A stretch of DNA of 64,000 bases from Sulfurospirillum sp. UBA4058. Its GTDB lineage: Bacteria > Campylobacterota > Campylobacteria > Campylobacterales > Sulfurospirillaceae. A model generated the notes under the pieces. That model was given only the letters and a program-made list of their open reading frames with translations. It searched no databases and was not told the DNA's origin. The translations under genes and the position numbers were made by a program. Positions 51,277 to 60,792 of this stretch are shown in pieces. The DNA is taken from assembly GCA_002382085.1 (NCBI GenBank), contig DFZK01000010.1, forward strand, positions 271,096 through 335,095. Direction: 5' to 3'. Each line of letters opens with the position of its first letter. The stretch's first letter is position 1.

Positions 51277-51310
51277 GGCTTTGCGAATCTACATGTAGAT
51301 TCGCAAAGCC
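51277..51310 (-). terminator. perfect 34-base palindrome, probable typA terminator
   Basis: Two 17-base arms (51277-51293 and 51294-51310) are exact reverse complements with no spacer, centred on ACATGT. As RNA it would form a long GC-containing hairpin, 20 bases after the typA stop. On the minus strand it is followed by TAAAAATT rather than a U-run, so intrinsic termination is plausible but not certain. Confidence 0.5.
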
Positions 51311-51329
51311 GTCTATCGATCACGCTATC

Positions 51330-53129
51330 TTAACGACTCATACGTTTACGTTGCGTCGGATCTAAATATTTTTTACGAATACGAATATTTAAAGGCGTTA
51401 CTTCGACGAGCTCGTCGTTTTCAATCCACTCAAGTGCCAATTCAAGGTTCATTTTTCGAGGCGGTACCAGCTTAATCGCTTCGTCCGCACCGCTACTTCT
51501 AACGTTACTTTGCGGTTTACCTTTGATCGGGTTGACGTCCAAATCGTTTGGGCGTGAATGCTCGCCGATAATCATACCCGAGTAGACTTTAACCTGCGCA
51601 TCGATAAACAAAACGCCTCTTTCTTGTAAGCTAAAGAGCGAATAACCCATCGCCGTGCCCGTTTCCATTGAAGTCAATGCGCCGTTTTTACGGTGTTCGA
51701 CTTCACCGCTCAGCGGACGAAACTCTAAAAACGAGTGGTTCATCACGCCTTCGCCTTTGGTATCGGTCAAAAACTGTCCGCGAAAGCCGATAAGACCGCG
51801 TGCGGGAATTTCAAACTCGATTCTCGTCTGACCGTCGCCCGTCGGATTCATCGTCTTCATTTCCGCTTTTTTGCGACCGAGTTTTTCGATAACCGTTCCG
51901 GTAAATTCGTCGGGTACGTCAATCACTAAATGCTCGTAAGGTTCCATTTTGACGCCGTTTTCTTCTCTGATAATGACTTCGGGGCGACCGAGGGAGAACT
52001 CATACCCTTCGCGACGCATATTTTCCGCCAAAATCGTAATTTGCAACTCACCGCGGCCGGAAACTTTAAATTTACCTTCGCCCTCGGACTCGTATTTCAT
52101 CGCAATATTCGTTTTCATCTCGGATTCTAAACGCTCGGAAAGTTTATTGGACGTAACGTATTTGCCGTCAAGTCCCGCAAACGGAGAGTCGTTAACCGCA
52201 AAAACGACCGAAAGCGTAGGCTCTTCGATATGCAAAGGATCAAGCGGCATCGGATTATTGGGATCGACGATACTATCGCCCACGTCAAGCGTCTCAAAAC
52301 CGGCAACCGCAACGATATCACCGCTTTCGGCTTCATTGATATCGATACGATCCAAACCGTGAAACCCGATCAATTTAGAGATACGTCCGCGTGTTTGTTC
52401 GCCGCTCGCTTTAGCAAGCATGACGGTTTCGTTCTTTTTAATCGTACCGTTAAAAATGCGCGCAATACCGATTTTACCGACGTAATTATCGTAATCGAGG
52501 GTAAATACCTGTAATTGAAGCGGATTTTCGGGTTTGCCCGAAGGGGCGGGTACATGCTTAATAATCGTCTCAAACAAAGGTTCTAGGTTTTTGTTTTCGT
52601 CGCTCATATCGTACTTGGCGTAACCGTCGCGTGCCGCGGCGTAAACGATGGGGAATTCCAACTGTTGTTCGTTTGCACCGAGCGCAACGAGAAGATCGAA
52701 CACCTCATCGACGACGCGATCGGGATCGGCGGCAGGCTTGTCGATTTTATTAACGACGACGATCGGACAAAGACCTAAACTTAACGCCTTTTTAACGACA
52801 AACTTGGTTTGAGGCATAACGCCCTCTTGTGCATCGACCAACAGTAAAACACCGTCGACCATTTTCAAAACACGTTCAACTTCACCGCCGAAATCCGCGT
52901 GGCCCGGAGTGTCGATAATGTTGATTTTCGTCTCTTTATAGCGAATCGCCGTATTTTTAGAAAGGATGGTAATACCGCGTTCTTTTTCAAGATCGTTGCT
53001 ATCCATCGCTCTTTCTTCGACTTTTTGGTGTGCGCTAAAGGTTCCCGATTGTTTCAACAACTCGTCGACCAAAGTAGTTTTGCCGTGGTCAACGTGCGCG
53101 ATTACGGCAATATTTCTAAACTCTTGCAA
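51330..53129 (-). CDS. typA: translational GTPase TypA/BipA
   Basis: The 599-residue ribosome-associated GTPase has the P-loop AHVDHGKTTL near 11-20, G3 DTPGHADFGGEV near 74 and G4 NKID near 128. The BipA-specific C-terminal part includes GRGELQITILAENMRREGYE. It acts in 50S assembly and stress responses. It is monocistronic here, divergent from the hook operon. Confidence 0.97.
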   Translation of the reverse strand: MQEFRNIAVIAHVDHGKTTLVDELLKQSGTFSAHQKVEERAMDSNDLEKERGITILSKNTAIRYKETKINIIDTPGHADFGGEVERVLKMVDGVLLLVDAQEGVMPQTKFVVKKALSLGLCPIVVVNKIDKPAADPDRVVDEVFDLLVALGANEQQLEFPIVYAAARDGYAKYDMSDENKNLEPLFETIIKHVPAPSGKPENPLQLQVFTLDYDNYVGKIGIARIFNGTIKKNETVMLAKASGEQTRGRISKLIGFHGLDRIDINEAESGDIVAVAGFETLDVGDSIVDPNNPMPLDPLHIEEPTLSVVFAVNDSPFAGLDGKYVTSNKLSERLESEMKTNIAMKYESEGEGKFKVSGRGELQITILAENMRREGYEFSLGRPEVIIREENGVKMEPYEHLVIDVPDEFTGTVIEKLGRKKAEMKTMNPTGDGQTRIEFEIPARGLIGFRGQFLTDTKGEGVMNHSFLEFRPLSGEVEHRKNGALTSMETGTAMGYSLFSLQERGVLFIDAQVKVYSGMIIGEHSRPNDLDVNPIKGKPQSNVRSSGADEAIKLVPPRKMNLELALEWIENDELVEVTPLNIRIRKKYLDPTQRKRMSR

Positions 53130-53234
53130 AAAATTCTCCTCGTTATCTTAGCTTTTACATCTCTTAATAAAACATACGTGGCAGGTGTAGTTCGAAGAAG
53201 TAATATGTTTCATTATACCATTTTCTCGCTAAAT

Positions 53235-53277
53235 TTACATGTAAAGAGTTGTTACCGATGTGGAATGAAGATTGCTT
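53235..53277 (+). promoter_or_regulatory. sigma-54 promoter of the hook operon, with upstream palindrome
   Basis: TGGAATGAAGATTGCTT (53261-53277) has GG at 53262-53263 and GC at 53274-53275, exactly 12 bases apart, the -24/-12 pattern of RpoN. Transcription would start near 53287, 37 bases before the fliK ATG. TTACATGTAA (53235-53244) lies 17 bases upstream. RpoN control of hook genes is established in Campylobacterota. Confidence 0.75.
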
Positions 53278-53323
53278 ATTAAAAGCGTGGAATTATCTAA
53301 AATTTGAATATAAGGCAATGAAC

Positions 53324-55024
53324 ATGCAAGATCTTTTCTCTTTTGTTCAAACCAAAAGTAGCCCTTTGTCTACAACGCCTAATAACGTAAGTACCGATGT
53401 TTCAGGCACGCAAACGCCTGCGCAAGAAGGAGCGTTTTCCGAAAGTTTTTTTGCAATTATTTTGGGAAAATTGACGCAAGAAGAAACCTCTCAAGCACTG
53501 GAAGAACTTCCGATCGAAACGACGACCTCTGCCGCTACGGAGAGCCTTTTGACAACCGGCGGTACGGATGAAGCAAAGCCTATCGACGAACATCTTTTAG
53601 AAGACCTTTTAAGCATCGTCAATGCTTTGCAACAAGATTCGCAAACAACGAATTTTCCGACTTTAAAAGCCTCTTCAAACCTTGAAAAAATTCTTAACAG
53701 CGAAACGGCTCGTCAAGATTTTGCCAACGTTAAAAGCGTCAGTGATTTGCTTGAACTTTCCAAAAAATATGACTTAGGACTTGAAAAGCTCTCAATTTCA
53801 AAAGAGAGCGTCGAAAGTTTACAAACCAAGTTTCCGAAGCTAACGCAAAATAACTTTTTCGATGAGATTACTACGGCACTCAAGCAAATGCAATCCGAAC
53901 CTCGATCAACGGCGCAAACGACCCAACAAACAACGATTCCGACGCAAGTGGGTCTCATGAGTCTTTTGGATAACCAACAGCCTAAAACCCAACCGACAAC
54001 GCAAACGCAATCTATTTTAGGCGAGTTGATCGCCAAAGAGAGTTCCAGCGAAGCGACACATTCGCAACAACCGATCCAAACGACGCCTAAACCTTTAGAA
54101 GAGACGCCGATCGTAAACGAAAAGCAACAAACGATAACGCAAACAATATTAAATAAAGCGGCATCGGAAAATAAAAACGCCGACGCTTCCATGCAACCGG
54201 TAAACGATCCGCACACCGACGATGCGGTAAAATCTTCTATCGAAGTATCGACCAAACCGTTGGAAACCGTTATCCAAAAAGCTTTACACGATGTCAAGCA
54301 AGAAATGAAAAAAACCGAAGTTCCGACACAATCGATCAGCGATAACGACGCAACGATACAAGAAACTTCGACATTAAAAACCAACGACTTCAAAGCCGAA
54401 GTCGCTCAAAAAAGCGATGCTAAAGATGACGAACTGTTGATCAAACCTTTGAAGCAAGAAAAAACGATCGAAGCGTCAAACGACGAACTTTCCTCCGTAC
54501 AGACGGCAAAACCGCTTGTGTCGGAAGAGACGAAATCATCGTCCGAAGACGTACAATCAACACTCGATATTAAAACCGATAGCACCGTAAAAGTAACGAC
54601 AAAGCAAGATTTTAATACCAATAAGCCGACTTCGACCAAAGAGAGCCTATCGCAGTTTGCCGGTGATTTAAAAGAGCAGATCGAAACGTACAAACCACCC
54701 ATTATGAAAGTGGAACTTTCGTTAAGCCCGAAAAGCTTAGGCGATGTCGACGTAACGTTAGTGACACGAGGTAATAATTTACATGTAAACATTTCATCCA
54801 ATGCGACGACCATGAGCCTCTTTACCCAAAACCAAGACGAAGTCAAGAGTGCATTGGTCAATATGGGTTTTACTAACCTTGAAATGAACTTTAGCGATCA
54901 GCGCAACAGCGAGCAATCGCAACACCATCAAAAACAAAACGGCGGAAACTTCAACGAGTTTGGCACGGAACAGAGTGAGGACGATACGACACTTTTAGAG
55001 ATCGTCATTCCTCAATACGTTTAA
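53324..55024 (+). CDS. fliK: flagellar hook-length control protein FliK
   Basis: The 566-residue protein measures hook length and signals FlhB to switch export substrate. The start is ATG 53324, 8 bases after AAGG. Most of the length is disordered and rich in Thr, Gln, Ser and Glu. The ordered C-terminal domain (about 465-566) holds PPIMKVELSLSPKSLGDVDVTL and VNMGFTNLEMNF, the FliK hook-domain blocks. It is the first gene of fliK-flgD-flgE-flgE2, behind a sigma-54 promoter. Confidence 0.9.
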   Translation: MQDLFSFVQTKSSPLSTTPNNVSTDVSGTQTPAQEGAFSESFFAIILGKLTQEETSQALEELPIETTTSAATESLLTTGGTDEAKPIDEHLLEDLLSIVNALQQDSQTTNFPTLKASSNLEKILNSETARQDFANVKSVSDLLELSKKYDLGLEKLSISKESVESLQTKFPKLTQNNFFDEITTALKQMQSEPRSTAQTTQQTTIPTQVGLMSLLDNQQPKTQPTTQTQSILGELIAKESSSEATHSQQPIQTTPKPLEETPIVNEKQQTITQTILNKAASENKNADASMQPVNDPHTDDAVKSSIEVSTKPLETVIQKALHDVKQEMKKTEVPTQSISDNDATIQETSTLKTNDFKAEVAQKSDAKDDELLIKPLKQEKTIEASNDELSSVQTAKPLVSEETKSSSEDVQSTLDIKTDSTVKVTTKQDFNTNKPTSTKESLSQFAGDLKEQIETYKPPIMKVELSLSPKSLGDVDVTLVTRGNNLHVNISSNATTMSLFTQNQDEVKSALVNMGFTNLEMNFSDQRNSEQSQHHQKQNGGNFNEFGTEQSEDDTTLLEIVIPQYV

Positions 55025-55036
55025 AAAGGATACGAC

Positions 55037-55753
55037 ATGGCAACAGGATATGAAAATTTAATCAAAACGGGAACATCTTCGACAAGTAGTTCAAGTTCCA
55101 CAAGTTCAAGTACGAGTACGGCAAAAACCGGTTCGGCCGATAGCTTAAATAAAGACGATTTTTTACAGCTCTTACTCGTCGAACTTCAACACCAAGATCC
55201 AACCGATCCGATGGATAGCGATAAAATCTTGACCCAAACATCGCAATTAGCCACCCTTGAAGCTTCCGAAAATACCAATAAAGCACTGGAAGACTTGGCA
55301 GCACAACTTAAACAAAGTGTGAGTGCCGGAGCGACTTCGGTTATCGGCAAAATGGCAAGTCTCGGATATAACGCTATCACGTTAAAAGACGGTGAAGCGG
55401 CGTACGAAGTCTACTTTCCGAATGAGATTAAAGACGGAACGCTTACGATTAAAGACGCTAACAAAAACACCGTACAAACCATCGACCTTGGAGATGTTGC
55501 TGCCGGTAAAAGCGGCGTAGTCGCCTTTAAGTGGGACGGCACGAATCAATACGGCGATAAAGTTAAAGACGGATATTACAGCGTTACGGCGGATTACGTC
55601 GATGCAAATAATAAATCGCAAACAACACAATTCGGTGTTTATCCCGTAGAATCCATTCGTTACGAAGACGGCGAAACCTATGTCAAACTCGGTTCAACGT
55701 ATTATCCGATGGGTGACGTAACCGAATTTTACGAACAATCTTTAATCTCTTAA
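55037..55753 (+). CDS. flgD: flagellar hook cap protein FlgD
   Basis: The 238-residue scaffold caps the growing hook and inserts FlgE. It has the Ser/Thr-rich N-terminus, then the conserved KDDFLQLLLVELQHQDPTDPMDS block near 37-59, and a C-terminal Ig/Tudor-like part with VAFKWDGTNQYGDKVKDGYY. It lies 12 bp after fliK and 9 bp before the first FlgE gene. Confidence 0.94.
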   Translation: MATGYENLIKTGTSSTSSSSSTSSSTSTAKTGSADSLNKDDFLQLLLVELQHQDPTDPMDSDKILTQTSQLATLEASENTNKALEDLAAQLKQSVSAGATSVIGKMASLGYNAITLKDGEAAYEVYFPNEIKDGTLTIKDANKNTVQTIDLGDVAAGKSGVVAFKWDGTNQYGDKVKDGYYSVTADYVDANNKSQTTQFGVYPVESIRYEDGETYVKLGSTYYPMGDVTEFYEQSLIS

Positions 55754-55762
55754 GAATCAGCG

Positions 55763-57457
55763 ATGAACAGCTCACTCTACAATAGCGTTTCGGGCGTTAA
55801 ATCATTTCAGTTTGCGATGGACGTTCAATCCAATAATATCGCAAACATCAATACCATCGGTTTTAAAGGAAGCACGCCCGAAATTTCATCGCTTTTTTCG
55901 ACAATGCTGACCGGAACCTATGCCTCATATGCCAATGACGACAGCTTAGGTGCTTCTAGCCAAACGACGGCATTTAATATGAATCAAGGTATTTTAGAAA
56001 ACACCGATAATCCCTTTGATCTAGCAATCGGCGGAGAAGGGTGGTTTGGGGTTCAAGGGCTTAACGAAAAAACCTATTTTACGAGGGCAGGTCAATTTTC
56101 AATCGATTCTAACGGCGATTTGGTCGATATAAACGGCAATTACCTTTTGGCAACTTCCGGGAACAACATCACGACGACGACGCTTGACGAAAAAACCCTC
56201 TCTAAATTCGGTACGTATTATAACAGTGCTTCAAAAACACCCGCTCAACCATATGCAATTAGTGCTATGGGAGATGTGCCGCTTGGAAGCGTCGGATCTC
56301 AAACGAAAGTTCATTTGCCCGATTTGTTGTATTATCCCCCGACGCCGACGACAAGCGTTTCTTACAGTAATAATTTATCTCCTAAAGTTACGACTGGATC
56401 CGTTAGCGTTCCCCTCAATAGCGATGATTACACGCAAACCGTTACCGCTACTTCAGGAAAAATCAGTCTGAACGGAACAACGACGCATACGACGGCTCTT
56501 CTCAATCCGCAACCGGGAGATCAAGTGTTGATTACCGTTACGGACAGTACCGGTAAAAAAGTAACGGCAAATACGCAATTGGACGCTTCAAATCAATGGA
56601 ATATTTCGAATATTAACGTGAGCGAACTCGATACCGCGAGTGCTTTAAACGTAGCGGTTTCCGTAACCTCAAACCAAGAAGTCGCCAATCAAGAAAACGC
56701 ATCGATCGGGATTATAGGACCTGACGGAGATAAAGATACGCTGGATATGACCTTTACGAAAAGAGTCCCCCAAGCCGCCTCCGGAACCACATGGGACGTT
56801 ACCGCCAATATTTACAGTTTTTATGAGAATTATGACAGCACCAAAACCTATGATCCCTCGCTCTATTACGTTAACCAAAAAGACGCCAAAGTCTATGAAA
56901 TCGTCGATACGCAAACCGGCGTCTTGGAATTTGACGGGGCCGGTAGACTTCTGAGTAACTCTTTACCCGCACTCTCAAACGGAGGTACAAATCTCAACGT
57001 TAATCTCGGAACGCTCAACAGTTTTGACGGGCTTGTTTCCAGTAACAGTATTGATAAAACGAGTAGCTACCAAACAAACGGTACCGTCGAAGGGTTTTTA
57101 AAAGCATACGGAATGGACGGGAACGGGAATATTATCGCCGAATTCGATAACGGGAAGAGTTCTGCTATTGCCAAAGTTGCCGTCTACCACTTTCAAAACG
57201 ACCAAGGCTTAACGTCTGCTGCTTCAAACCTCTTTGAAGAGTCGTCCAACAGCGGAAAAGCTATTTTTTATACCGATAAAGACGGGAATGCTTTTTTAGG
57301 TTCGAGTGTTTTAAATCACCGATTGGAAGGCAGTAACGTTAGTATGGCAACGGCATTAACCGAGCTGATCGTTATCCAAAAGGCATTTACCGCAAGTTCC
57401 AAAGGTATTACGACCAGCGATGAATTGCTCCAAAATGCTATCAATATGAAACAATAG
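55763..57457 (+). CDS. flgE: flagellar hook protein, FlgE type 1
   Basis: The 564-residue axial protein has the N-terminal rod/hook motif (MNSSLYNSVSGVKSFQFAM, then NNIANINTIGFKG) and the C-terminal coiled-coil module (MATALTELIVIQKAFTASSKGI). The central domains are of normal FlgE type. The order fliK-flgD-flgE matches C. jejuni Cj0041-Cj0043. A second, much larger hook-type protein follows directly; which one forms the main hook is undecided. Confidence 0.9.
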   Translation: MNSSLYNSVSGVKSFQFAMDVQSNNIANINTIGFKGSTPEISSLFSTMLTGTYASYANDDSLGASSQTTAFNMNQGILENTDNPFDLAIGGEGWFGVQGLNEKTYFTRAGQFSIDSNGDLVDINGNYLLATSGNNITTTTLDEKTLSKFGTYYNSASKTPAQPYAISAMGDVPLGSVGSQTKVHLPDLLYYPPTPTTSVSYSNNLSPKVTTGSVSVPLNSDDYTQTVTATSGKISLNGTTTHTTALLNPQPGDQVLITVTDSTGKKVTANTQLDASNQWNISNINVSELDTASALNVAVSVTSNQEVANQENASIGIIGPDGDKDTLDMTFTKRVPQAASGTTWDVTANIYSFYENYDSTKTYDPSLYYVNQKDAKVYEIVDTQTGVLEFDGAGRLLSNSLPALSNGGTNLNVNLGTLNSFDGLVSSNSIDKTSSYQTNGTVEGFLKAYGMDGNGNIIAEFDNGKSSAIAKVAVYHFQNDQGLTSAASNLFEESSNSGKAIFYTDKDGNAFLGSSVLNHRLEGSNVSMATALTELIVIQKAFTASSKGITTSDELLQNAINMKQ

Positions 57458-57471
57458 TTTTACCATTAATA

Positions 57472-57489
57472 TGGAATAAAAATTGCTTT
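57472..57489 (+). promoter_or_regulatory. sigma-54 promoter of the large FlgE gene
   Basis: TGGAATAAAAATTGCTTT has GG (57473-57474) and GC (57485-57486) 12 bases apart, nearly identical to the site before fliK. Transcription would start near 57498, 45 bases before the ATG, so the large FlgE can be made independently of the upstream operon. Confidence 0.75.
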
Positions 57490-57542
57490 TAATTTTCAAC
57501 ACTATTCAATACACTAAAAAGTAACTTTAAAAAGGATACGCT

Positions 57543-60500
57543 ATGATGAGATCACTTTGGGCCGGCGTTACCGGATTACAAGCGCACCAAATTGCCATGG
57601 ACGTTGAAGGTAATAACATCGCAAACGTTAATACTACCGGCTTTAAATATTCTCGTGCGAATTTTTCCGATCTTCTCAATCAAACGGCCAAAATCGCCAC
57701 GGCTCCGCAAGGAGAACTCGGCGGTAAAAACTCAATGCAAATAGGACTTGGAACGCAAGTCAGTTCCGTTACGAAGATTTTTAAACAAGGTTCAATCGAA
57801 ACTACCGATAAAAATACCGACCTTGCCATTAGCGGCGACGGTTTTTTCGTTATTTCTCCCGACGGCGGAAACACGTACAAATACTCTCGAAACGGAGATT
57901 TTTCATTTGACGCTAACGGTAACTTTGTCGATGCTAACGGGTATATCGCACAAGGTTGGGTTAGAGACGATACCACCGGTGAAATCGACGCAACGGCTCC
58001 GATTCGAAATATTACGATTCCTCCCGGACTTACAACACCTGCTAACGATACGGGATATATTACGCTTAAAGCCAATCTCAATTCCGGCGATTCTACGAAA
58101 AATAAAAGTGCTATTTATTCATTGGATCAGTACAAAGGTTGGTACGATAAAGACAACAACAATACCAAATCAACAACGGAAAAACATGACGAAAACGATG
58201 CTTCGCTAAATTCTTTTAACACCGATAACGAGCTAGTCGAACGCGGTGTCGATATGGGTGTTTTATTTAATGCCACGGGTGAAGCGTTTAATCTTAGAGA
58301 AGGACAGGGTATTTGGATGAGTTATGCCGATGCCGTCGCGAAACCTCAAAGTATTACGGCAAGCAATTCAACGTCGTCGTTAAAAATTACCGTCAACGGC
58401 GTTAGTATCAGCGGTGAATTGACAAAAGCCGCAAAAGCGACTCCGACCAGTGAAGAAAATATTCTCGTCGCTAACGAAATCGCAAACCTTATTAATCAAA
58501 AAACAAGTGAAACGGGTGTCGTTGCGACCGTCGAAAACGGCAATCACTTGGTTCTTAAAAATACCAACAAAATTGGAACGGACGAACAGCATAAAAACAT
58601 TAACCTTGACGTTACCTCTCCGACGACAATCGGTTTAACCTCAACGCAAGTCATTACCGCTTATCAATACGCTTATTCGACTTCTTCCGTCTCGGCATCG
58701 CATGATTACGATGCAAGCGTCGTTAGAAAATTCCATACTACGGAAGATTTACGCAATGCCATGCAAGTAGATGCACGTTTATGGACGAATTATTTAGGCA
58801 GTACCGTCGATCCAAACGGTGCCGATAATAAAGCCAATACGACAAACGACAACATCCCTTGGTCAACCGTTAGTGCCTTAAATAAGAACGACGGCGTACA
58901 AGTTTTAGTCAATGAAGAGGGAAAATTTGTACTTAAAAACCCTACGGGAGATGCACCGGACGTTTATACCGGAGCCATGAGCGGCTATACGATCAATTCC
59001 GTTTTATCTTCTCAAGATGTTACGTTTCCCGCCGGAACGACCTTTGAAAATGCCATTACTTTACCTACGGGTAGCACCGTAACCCTTAGCGGAAAAATTC
59101 CCGGAGATGCTACTTACGGAACGGAAGGCGACTATACGTTTATCGGAACCGTTCCCGCCGGCTTCGTCTTAAGTGCGGATGCTACATTACCCCAAGGAAC
59201 GACTTTTCCTCAATTTAGCGCAACGATTAACGATCCGCTTGACGTAACCGCAGACGATCGAACCATCGACATCACGCTTACAACGGCAGCCGTTGCGGGA
59301 CAAACGTATTCTATTACCATCGGCGGTACGACCTATACCACTGCGGCGGCAGCCGGCGGAGAAACTGCGGCAACCGTAGCGGGTACGTTGTACACCCTAA
59401 TTAAAGCCGACTATGCCGATGCAACGCTTGACGGTACGACGATTACCTTACCGACCAATGCCGGTACGACGACGATTAATCCCCCGACTTCAAGTGTTGC
59501 GGGAACGATTTCGGCAACGATTAGTGCGGCACTTGCGGCAACGGATGATGACCGTACGATCAACTTAGGGGGCACGTCCAATTCGATTGCGGGACAAACG
59601 TATTCTATTACCGTAGGCGGTACAACCTATACGTATACTCCAGCCGCCGCCGGAGAAAATGCGGCTACCATAGCAGCCGGTTTAAGAGCTCTCATCGAAG
59701 CGGATGCCGCTTACACCGGACATACGTCCGTCGTAGGATCGGTTATTACCATTGATCAAGGTGCCGGAACGGAAAATATCGTCGCTTCAACCAATATTGA
59801 TGCCGTCGACGTTACGGACGTCGGTATTACCGATAAAGACGGTGACGGTAAAAAAGACGATCAAGCCATTTACGTTTCTATTACGGGATTAACCAATGCA
59901 AGCAATAACGTCAGCGAAAATACCAAATTTACCACGTCGTTTTCCGCACTTCAAGGTTCACTCCCTTCAGGTACGTCTGAAAGATCGACTCAAAATATCT
60001 ATATGGCAAGTCATGCTTCCAGTATCGACGTATACGACTCTTTAGGCTCTAAACATACCGTTCGTTTTGAATTTAGAAAAATCGGACAAACCGATAACGG
60101 CGGTACCGAATGGTCCATGCTGATTACCGTACCGGAACCGGGTCAAATTAATTATGCAGCGGGAAATCTACCCGAAAATATTATCACGGGTTCTATTGCT
60201 TTCAATAGCGACGGATCGCTCGCAACTTTTACACCGACAAACTTAACGTATACCGCCAATAACGGTTCATCGCCGGATCAAAATATAGAGCTTCATTTCG
60301 GTACTTTGGGACAATTTGACGGTATGACATCCTTTGACAAAGAGTCCAATACCTCGGGTATTTCACAAGACGGTTATCCGGGCGGCGATCTTTCGGGTAT
60401 TCGCGTCGACGAAACGGGAACGCTAATCGGTAGCTTTACGAATGGACGAAGTTTCGGTCTTGCACAAGTTGCCATGGCAAAATTTACCAATAACGAAGGT

Positions 60501-60737
60501 TTGGAAAGTGACGGCGGAAATACGTTTATCCAAACGTCAAACTCAGGCGATCCCGTTATCGGTCAAGCATCCGTCGGCGGTAGAGGAGCCATACAAGCAA
60601 GCTCACTTGAGATGAGTAACGTGGATCTCTCACGTTCCCTTACCCAATTGATCGTTATCCAAAGAGGATACCAAGCCAACTCCAAAACAATCACAACATC
60701 GGATGAAATGCTCAATACGCTTCTTCAACTCAAATAG
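57543..60737 (+). CDS. flgE2: large flagellar hook protein, FlgE type 2
   Basis: A 1064-residue hook protein, compared with about 400 in E. coli and 865 in C. jejuni Cj1729c. Standard ends: MMRSLWAGVTGLQAHQIAM with NNIANVNTTGFKY, and MSNVDLSRSLTQLIVIQRGY at the C-terminus. The centre is a surface-domain expansion, with a 98-residue tandem duplication at about residues 571-750 (DNA 59253-59810). It has its own sigma-54 promoter. The extra mass should face outward on the hook. No downstream flagellar genes follow. Confidence 0.92.
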   Translation: MMRSLWAGVTGLQAHQIAMDVEGNNIANVNTTGFKYSRANFSDLLNQTAKIATAPQGELGGKNSMQIGLGTQVSSVTKIFKQGSIETTDKNTDLAISGDGFFVISPDGGNTYKYSRNGDFSFDANGNFVDANGYIAQGWVRDDTTGEIDATAPIRNITIPPGLTTPANDTGYITLKANLNSGDSTKNKSAIYSLDQYKGWYDKDNNNTKSTTEKHDENDASLNSFNTDNELVERGVDMGVLFNATGEAFNLREGQGIWMSYADAVAKPQSITASNSTSSLKITVNGVSISGELTKAAKATPTSEENILVANEIANLINQKTSETGVVATVENGNHLVLKNTNKIGTDEQHKNINLDVTSPTTIGLTSTQVITAYQYAYSTSSVSASHDYDASVVRKFHTTEDLRNAMQVDARLWTNYLGSTVDPNGADNKANTTNDNIPWSTVSALNKNDGVQVLVNEEGKFVLKNPTGDAPDVYTGAMSGYTINSVLSSQDVTFPAGTTFENAITLPTGSTVTLSGKIPGDATYGTEGDYTFIGTVPAGFVLSADATLPQGTTFPQFSATINDPLDVTADDRTIDITLTTAAVAGQTYSITIGGTTYTTAAAAGGETAATVAGTLYTLIKADYADATLDGTTITLPTNAGTTTINPPTSSVAGTISATISAALAATDDDRTINLGGTSNSIAGQTYSITVGGTTYTYTPAAAGENAATIAAGLRALIEADAAYTGHTSVVGSVITIDQGAGTENIVASTNIDAVDVTDVGITDKDGDGKKDDQAIYVSITGLTNASNNVSENTKFTTSFSALQGSLPSGTSERSTQNIYMASHASSIDVYDSLGSKHTVRFEFRKIGQTDNGGTEWSMLITVPEPGQINYAAGNLPENIITGSIAFNSDGSLATFTPTNLTYTANNGSSPDQNIELHFGTLGQFDGMTSFDKESNTSGISQDGYPGGDLSGIRVDETGTLIGSFTNGRSFGLAQVAMAKFTNNEGLESDGGNTFIQTSNSGDPVIGQASVGGRGAIQASSLEMSNVDLSRSLTQLIVIQRGYQANSKTITTSDEMLNTLLQLK
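59253..59810 (+). repeat. tandem duplication inside the large FlgE gene
   Basis: Two copies of a 294-bp (98-codon) unit start at 59253 and 59547. They share long identical DNA (for example TTGCGGGACAAACGTATTCT at 59293 and 59587) and the peptide AGQTYSIT[I/V]GGTTYT. The second copy runs to about 59810 and is more diverged towards its end. Confidence 0.85.
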
Positions 60738-60792
60738 ATTTTTTTAGCTTACATGTACTACAATGAGTCTCAAAAAACTTGGGACTCATTGC

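Noticed and set aside
59220..59820. CRISPR-like or satellite repeat
   Set aside because: The repetition is a two-copy coding duplication with a 294-bp period, not short spaced repeats.
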